Part shown: piece by piece, positions 24,701 to 33,700 of the stretch
Numbering within the stretch: position 1 is the first letter of the stretch
Layout of the letters: each line of letters opens with the position of its first letter
Assembly (NCBI GenBank): GCA_020650975.1
Contig: JAIPMN010011076.1
Span: 9,312-45,103, forward strand
Source of the DNA: Apostichopus californicus
Lineage: Eukaryota > Echinodermata > Holothuroidea > Aspidochirotida > Stichopodidae
Direction: 5' to 3'
Length of the DNA: 35,792 nt
The notes under the pieces: generated by a model
Database searches by the model: none
What the model saw: the letters and a program-made list of their open reading frames with translations, nothing else
What the model was told of the DNA's origin: nothing
Position numbers and translations under genes: made by a program

Positions 24701-27700
24701 GTGGTGTGAGAAAAAGATGTCTTTAACGGAAAAGTTGTGATGTGATGCTAATCTGCAATTTGACAAGTTTAGTACTATCGTCTAAAGGTCCTGATTCATT
24801 GAAATGTATAGCCAAATAAAATCCCTCTCTGGAGAGGTAAATTGCATTATGCATATTATGTTAAGAGACCATTAAAAATTTAAAAAAAAATTATATTTAA
24901 TTTTTTTTTTTTTAATTAAAAATTTTAAGCGCTGTGATCTTTTGTAGGGCGCTCTATAAAATGCATAGTAATAATCATAATAATAATTAAAAGATCGTAT
25001 ATTCCTGGTCTGTGCTCGATCCAATATTTCCAGCCACATCAATTGTTGAGCCTCTGGGTTTATTAACTTAACCGAGCCGTGTATTTCGGTTTCAGACGGC
25101 AGCTGTGATTTCAATGGAGAGCTTTACTACGACAGTCAGCGGTTCACCAATCCTCTTGACCCTTGCGTGACCTGCAATTGTGCCCTGGGGATTGTCCAAT
25201 GCCAGGAGAAACCCTGCCCGTCCGTGTCCTGCATCCACCCGAGATTAGAGGGCTGCTGTCTCGTCTGCGACAGCGGTGAGCGCATCCCTACAGATATTTG
25301 TAATTGAAAAATGTTTACCGTAGAACAGACAAAGAAAAAAAAATTAATAAAAAAAAAAAAATTAAGGTAAAAAAAAAAAAATTAAGTAAAAAAAAAAAAA
25401 AAAATTAAAAAAAGAAAAATTAAGTAAAAGAAAATAAAAAAAAAATAAATAAATAAATAAATTAAGTACAAAAAAAGAAAAGCAAATAGACAAAAAGATA
25501 AAAAGGAACGAAAGCGCCTTATCTGTCTCCTCTTGACTAAGACAATTGCAACTCTCCAGATGTTTGTATTTTATTTATTTATTTTTCATAAATAATAAAA
25601 GAATTAAAAGACTAAATGGTATTCTGTCCAGCATCATATTTTTGGAACTTTTTCGAAAGCTATTCGCACTGATTTCATATGTTATGGTTTAAAGGTTCTC
25701 TAGATTTAATTTATTGAACAATTTTATTGATTATATATATATATTTTTTTTTTTTTTACTCAGGGTGCACGTACCTAAACCAGAGTTATGCAGAAGAAGA
25801 ATCATTCCAGAAGCCAGACGATGCATGTCAGATGTGCACTTGTTCGGTGAGGGATGTCAAACATTAGGGTGTGATGAGGGGGGGGTGGTAAGTACTTGTG
25901 GGTGGGGGAGGGGGTGCTCTTACCCATACGACAGGGAGAAGTCGCTACTAGGTGGTGAGAAAGAGAGATGGGGTTGGAACTTGGGGTGGGGGAGGGGTGC
26001 TCTTACCCACATGATCAGGGGAAGTCGCTACTAGGTGGTAAGAGAGAGAGGGGGTTGGGGGAGCGGAGGGGGTGCTCTTACCCACAAGATCAGGGGAAAG
26101 AAGCTACTAGGTGGTAAGAGAGAGAGATGGTTGAGGGGGGAGGGTTGCAGACCCACAAGGTCAGAGGTTACTAAACCGCACACCCCTGCGTTAATTTTTT
26201 ACTCAAACTGTGATCACTATAATACTGGTATGAGGAAATCAAGACTGTATCTCTACTCTGAACCATTAAATATTTAAGAAATCCAAGTTTAGAGATGTAT
26301 CACTTCAGGTTTTGTCTGGTTTGTACCTTTCCTGTTTCTCCTGTGTTTGGACTGTTTATGTCTTTCAAATAATTTGTGAAATGAGTTGATAACTCAGAAA
26401 ATCTGGAGTATACTTGTATGATTGTTGAGCAATAGTTTGCATGAACTTTCCCCTCCCCCTTCCCCTCCCCCCCCCCGAAAAAAAAGAAAGAAATTTTGTT
26501 ACTGTTTCTCTTCCAACAAAGAAGAGGCAATCGTATGTGACCTTGTCCGCCCTCTTTTGGTGATATTGGTATGATTCATAAAAAGAAACGTTGACTTTCG
26601 AATGTAATATTGTTATAATACATATTTAACGTAACCAGTCGTTAGTAATGTTTCATCACTATAAATGTAACCAACCATTACGTGAAAACTAAAAGACACT
26701 CCGAATTAAATAGTGGAAGCGATATATCTTTCATATTTTGATTTTGAATTTTCACGTATGCATTAATTTTGTCATATTTTCGTTACTCTCTTGACTCAGT
26801 CTGGGAGCCTCATCTGTAACGTTGAAGTCTGTCCAGAACTTCCCGAGTCTTGTGACGTGGTCTTTGAAAGAGCTGGGGAGTGTTGCCCGTCCTGCCAGTC
26901 GGGACAAAGTGAGCATTTAATTTGTTTTTTTCTACTCGATATCAATGGATACTCCATCTAAACTAAATTGTTGGAAGGTTTCTGTACCTTCCGGTCAAAC
27001 CCACTTTCTGGTTGCATGTTGTATCACAAAGATATGAATTTTTTAGAGTTGATGATATTTTGTGAAAAGGTATCTGGCAACAGCCAGACTGAATGACGTC
27101 ATCAAGACATTGAGCTCAGAATGTTTTTCTTCCTCATTAGAACATTTTATTTATAAATCATTTTATACATTTTCTACTCAAAGTTTGCATTATTTGCCAC
27201 TTTCTGATTGCATTTTGTATCACGAAGATATGAATTTTTTAGAGTTGATGATATTTTGTGAAAAGTCATCTGGCAACAGCCAGACTGAATGATGTCATCA
27301 GGACAATTGAGCTCCAAATGTTTTTCTTTTTCTTTATAACATTTTATTAAATCAGTTTAATATAATTTCTACTCATAGTTTGCATTATTGATGCAAATAT
27401 ATAGAGAACCTTCACTGCTATTAAAACAAAACCATTTTCAAATTTATCAAGTTTGAAGAATTAATCAAAAAGACTGGAATATTAGCTTCTGGTAAAGTTT
27501 CTGAAGAGCATTTGCCTTGATGACATCACAGATCACCTTAATAGTGGAAGACACTTCTTGGATTAAGGCAGGGGTTCCCTAACTGGGGTGCATGAAACCC
27601 CAAGAGGTGTGTGAGTCCATCCCAGGGGGTTCGTGAGACATTTCTGAAAGTCAAAACTAGAGTACTTTTTGTTGAACTAAAATCTGATATATCATATAAT

Positions 27701-30700
27701 TTAGTAATGTACAACAGTCGTACCTATCGACAAACTGTCTACAATGTTACACTATGAACTTGATCTTTTACGAAGCACTGTTATGCGTATTATAGTATAA
27801 TAATAATGACTCAGAACGTGTCTCAAAAAGTTGGGGGTTTGTGGACAACTCTGACATCCACAGGGGGTTCGTGGGGGGTTAAAGTTAGGGAATTCCTGGA
27901 TTAAGGGATGGTTTTTATAGCCAGTCAAAAATAGTTTACATATTTAGTCAACTATATATCTTGACTAACGGAATAGATATTGATATGGGACTTTCAACTA
28001 ACACTTTGTAATATAATTTTTATGTTCCATATAAGTGTCGTAGCGTCTGTATTAAATAATGAAATAACCAGTCAAGGCTATAGCACAACCCTCATTATGT
28101 TGGTGAGAGTGGGGATTACTTTCTTAATCCAGTCTTTAGCTCTTAATCTCACAAAGGAAAGGCAGTATTTGTTTATTATTTCTAACGTGACATTGATACC
28201 TACAGTTAACCTGCTTTCGAACACCCACACCACATCTCAGATTAGGTAACTTTATTTATTCGTTTTTCCCTCGTCGCGTATAGCCGAAAATTGCTACAAT
28301 AACGGCATCCGATACAACAACGGAGAAATCTTCAAGAATTTCACCTCCTGTCAGCAATGCCAGTGCCTGGACACCATCAACTGTGAGACCATTCCATGCG
28401 ATCCCGCACCCTGCACGCACCCCGTCACCAGGCAGTGCTGCCCCTCTTGTATAGGTAAGAGACAGATTGGTCAATTGGGGGCTTCCTGGTGCTGAGAAGT
28501 TTTGGGTAGTATTTTTGGTTTATTTAAGTAAATCCCATTGGTTTTATGGGAAGCTAACAGAAGCTAATTTGATACCCTATCGATGTGATGATCTTGGATG
28601 AGGAACTGCGTAAACGGTAGCCTTCTCTTTTTCGATGAGTGTCCAGAAAACTATGCGGCGGGATGTTTAATCGTCTCACCCATTCCTTTCTCCGGGGACT
28701 TAGCATCGCCCCAGAGGAGAGTGTCTCAACATCTGACCACTTTCAAATACTAAGGAAGATGAAAGCATCTCATTTCAACATCAGTGCAGTGCAGACTGGG
28801 TGAACAAAGTCATCTGGCATTTTCGAAATTCGCAAGTCAGAAATGCACCGAATCCACGAAAGAATTAGCTCCACAACACTGTAAGGCATCAATCTGTGGA
28901 TAGGCCAAAAGAATCTGGTTTTTGTTTAGGTTTAGAATCAGGAACCTACATGTGGGATGGACACACTAACAGCTTTACACCACACCTTTACTCTGGTAGG
29001 TTTCGTGGTCGCTGCTTTTTACAGCTAATGTTAAAATGTGACTTTTAGCTATTTTGGCGTTTGGAGTTCAGTGAAGGGTAATGTCTGTTAATCTCTTCTA
29101 AGATGAAGGCTTAGAGATGATTCATGATGCTAAGTTTGTCTTCTTCTGCTCAGCTAACACGATTTGCAGGAAAAAGGGAGATGTGATAATTGTTTCAAAT
29201 CAACTTTACATCTGTAAGGACAAATATATAAGATAGAAGAATAATTGATGAACTTTAAAAGAGTTAATCATTTTTTCAGGTTGTCATTACCACGGTGAGA
29301 ACTGGATTTCAGGAGCTGATTTTGCTGACCCGAGGGACGACTGCGGAATCTGTCACTGCGAGGTAAAGGCATTTTTGTTTAAAAGCACAGGCATGAGCTT
29401 TGTGATTCCTTTTCTACTTTGGGGACAAAAACTATGATCCTAACACACTGTAGCATACGCAAACTGTAGCCTATACCGCAAGTTTTGCAAAGTTCTGTGA
29501 TTACTGTGTTTTTTTTCACCCCAGGCTCATCCCTGAAGAGCAATTCACTCCTGGTTCAATTTGCTAATCCAAATTTCTGAAAATAACGGTTTTTAATAAT
29601 TGTTTTATCTGTTCATCAAAACTGTGTTCATTAACTTTAATCCATATTATCCAGAAAGCTTATTTCAGATTGAGTTGCAATTTGGAAGGTGACTTTAAAT
29701 AAAAAATTCAAGTTTGGTTCCTGAGTGGAAACCTACTTTGCTTTACCCAGCTTGGAAGCCGTTGGCCTACTAGATGTGAGGATAGCATCGCAACGATTAT
29801 GCCACCTATATAAATCATGAAACTGGTGTTAAATATTCTAGTTTAGACATAGTGTATATAGTCCTTTCTCATAGTTATATCTTTGCCTTATAACATATGA
29901 TCATATTCATATTTTTCTAACTTATTTTCTTCTACCATTATATAAAGTCCCTTTGTTGTTGTTTTTTCTGTCCCTATTGTTAGAATGGCAATGTCTTTTG
30001 TCAGAAGGTGCCATGTCCTTCCCTGGATTGCCCTCACCAGACCCAGTTGGAGAATACCTGTTGTCCCACCTGCATCGGTGAGTTGGCCATTTCAAAATCA
30101 CAGTGGGATCATTTTCATATTTTGTTTATTTCCTCAATATCTTGTTTTAAATATTAAACCTCTGGTTAGCCATTAACTACCAGACATTTCGAATTTCTTT
30201 GCCTGTGTGATTATCAAATGAACTCTCAAACCCTGACAATTATCGCAAAACAAGTTAAAATTGTTTTTGTTTGTTTGATTGGTACAAGAGCTGATGTTTG
30301 TTTGCTATCATATATATCTGGCCAGTAGTTGTTGATCATTAAAGCTAGGTTTTGTCAGCCAAGGAACTGGGACTTCTATCAATAACTTGGAGTGTTAGCT
30401 CATTGGTTAACGCCGGTGCCTTTCAGTCATAAGGTCCCCGGTTCGAGTCACTCCAAGATTAATGTATGTCGTCCAGTTACAGAGTTGTTGACAATTGACA
30501 ATTCATAATCATGGACATTAAATATGAATGTAAGAGACCGACTTTGGTCAGCTTGCGGCTTTGATAAGCCAATGAGGCTTCTTCGCGAGTTCCTGCTTGC
30601 AGGAGGATCTAAAATACAATACATACAGACTTTGGATCCCTGGTCAGGAAACTTAGTGTGTATTTGTCAATTTTCCTGAGGAATTGTGACATGTTTTGCT

Positions 30701-33700
30701 TTTATTGTTTCTTTGCTTGTGTCAGAGGTTGATTGTGTCTATGACGGTACTACTCAGGGCCACGGTACCATCTTCCCGCACGCAGAGGACGAATGCCAGG
30801 AGTGTAGCTGTAACGACGGAGATGTGTACTGCCAACGCAATCCATGCACCCAACCACAGTGTCCTTACCCCATTAGAGGGACCTGCTGTGACACTTGTGA
30901 TGGTGAGTAATGCATTATCCAAATAGTTGCTTCACCCCTCAAGAAAGTTTCTTTCCTTAACCAATTTTCCATCTTCAAGAGGTAACAGACAATATGATCA
31001 CTGACTGTCATCCCTTTAATTTTTAATTGCAGGCTGCTATTTCACGAGCGTTGAATATTCATCCGGTGAAATCTTTGAGGATCCCACCACTCCCTGCCAG
31101 GAGTGCGAGTGCCAGGTTAGTCAAAATTAAGGGTTTACAGGCATGAGCTCGGGACAAAAACTATTATCCTAACACACTATAGCATACACAAACTGGAACC
31201 TATACCGCAATTTTTGCAAAATTCTGTGATTTTTTTTTACCCCAGGCTCATCCCTGGGTTTCACATATCGTTGAATAATAAAATATTTGCATATTCATGA
31301 GGTGAGGTCATTTGGAGATCTTCCTGTTATATAGATGAGTAATAGAAGGTCATTTTTATATTGAAATAGCAAAGTCGTTGAATATTCATGAAGTGAATTT
31401 TTGCTAAGATCCCACTTCCTTCATCAGGTTTGTGAGTGTGACAGGTCAGCAAGAATGCTCCCTTTTAACGTCCACCTCTTCCCTTTCAAATATCCGTAGG
31501 AAATATGTCCTTGCTTGTGAAAGATATATGTGAAAGAATACCTTCATTTGTTCATTGAATGACATTTTTCTTCTGCTATTATACCTTTGCTGTGATAATG
31601 GTGTCATACTTTAGCTACCTTCCAAGAAGACTACACATCCTCATAGCCATGGTGCATTTTGAAGCGATACTGAACGAGAAACCTGAAACCCAGAATCCTG
31701 TTTATAGAATGATGTAGTCTGTATATATGATAAGATCCAACAGTAATTCTCAACAGTGTTCTCATTAACAACCCTCTCAGTCATAAGAAATTAATTTTCT
31801 GTTAATTGTTCAAATTTGTTTTAGCCTCTGAAGAAGATCCTGCTAGGATCGAAACGTCAGGCCAACATAACTTTGACACATTCTCTTACACTGGCTCTTT
31901 AGTGGATAAACAGTTTGCTAACAGTTTTGTTTTATGTTGTTTTAGGTTCAGAAAAGAAAAACAACTTTTTTTGCATTAATGTTTTAAAGGATTTAAATTA
32001 ATTTCTCACGATTGAGAGTAGGTTTAAAGATCAGCAAAGTTGTATTCGAGGTTGTTTCTACTTCTCAATTTACATCTTTCATATAGAGTTCCTTTTCCCT
32101 TTTCCCCCCAGGCCGGTTTTGTTAACTGCGTGGAGTTAGAATGTTCTGAGCCTCCCTGCGGTTACCCGGTCAAGTTGTCCGGGGAATGTTGCGCCACCTG
32201 TCAAGGGTGTTACTTCGGTGGACGTTCGTACAGGAACGGAGAGAGCTTCAGCAATCCAGAAAACTCCTGTCAGATGTGCGATTGTCAGGTTAAGAGATAA
32301 TTTGTTTTTAAATCTCAATTGAGATATTAGTTGGAATAGCATTAGTAATAAATAAAATCAATCAAAATATCAGACAAAAACTCACCAGAAATTAAGAAAG
32401 GACTGTTTCCAGCTTAGAATGCGGGAGGGATGCAACGATGCGGTTTAATCCACATTAAGGTGTGGTTCGAACACGGCACGCAGCTGTATGTAGGTCTATA
32501 GGTGGTTGCACACGGTTGTGGAGACTTGTGTATTACTTGAGTGGACTTGAAAGGTGTACACGTATGTAACAATGCTGTAAACCATGGTGACAATATGACA
32601 GTTGTACAGTAGCACAATACGGCAGTAGCAAAGTACGACAGTTAGACAGTATGTCAATCGTTCAGTACGACAGTAGCAGGTCATCTCTCGTCAGACCTAA
32701 GCTGTTCTTATCAGACAAAAACTCACCAGAAATTAAGAAAGGACTGTTTCCAGCCTAGAATGCCGGACGGATGCAACCAGTGTGGAGACTTGTGTATTGT
32801 TTGGTGGACCTGCTTGAGTGTGTATTGCTTGAGTGGACTATGTAAAAATGCTGTAAACCATGTGGACAATATGACGGTGGGACAGTACGACAGTATGACA
32901 GCAAATTGTACGACAGTAAGCACAGTAGGACATTAGCACAGTACGACAATCGGACAATATGACAGTCGAAGAGTACGACAGTAGCATATCATCTCTCGCC
33001 AGACCTATCAAGCTGTTCTAAGTTCTGTATGGAATTATTTTCAAATGTGAAAACCTTGTTTTATCAAAACCCAACAAAGGAAACCAATTCTGTGGCTTTT
33101 CCTCTGAGTGATTGGTTGCATACATGAGAAAGAAAGTTGTTGCAGTGCCTGTGCATTAAAGTACATTACACACACAAAAATACAATACCCATTGTCAAAC
33201 CTTAGTGAGTTCACCATTTTTCTCATCGGTGGGCATGAAGTAATCTCTAAACCAAGTTGAGATTTTCACTGTTCACTGTAAATATACTCAACAAGAGACC
33301 AGTTTAGTCGCCATCATGCCGGGGAGGCTTTATCTAGCCGAATGTGTGCTCCTGCGATTTTTTGTTCTTTGTTTTCAATTTGTGTAGCACTTGAAATTTA
33401 ATCGCTCCGTGCATGGAAATGGTTTGATAACCAAACTATGCCTTAAGTGACGTCAAATCTATATACAATGTCCCGCAATAGCTTCATGCCTGATTCACTG
33501 CACATCACAGTGGTAGTGTACTAAGATTCTTCAGCATTTCCTTCTTACTAGTTTCACATGCTTCGATAAACCGATGACTTCCGACCTCCAGTTCTGTGTA
33601 TTAAACATTCCTGCATGAAGTTTGGTTATCCCATAAATGGGTTTTCATCATTCCTGTAAAAGTGGCTTATCTATGTATCTATTCTAACTTCTTTACAATT

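Noticed and set aside
25714..26277. Glycine- and arginine-rich open frames after exon 23
   Set aside because: They come from the G-rich minisatellite read through the exon 23 donor.
30389..30454. A functional tRNA gene
   Set aside because: Box A and box B are present, but the anticodon arm folds poorly and the segment is joined to a SINE body and tail that recurs elsewhere; it is a SINE head.
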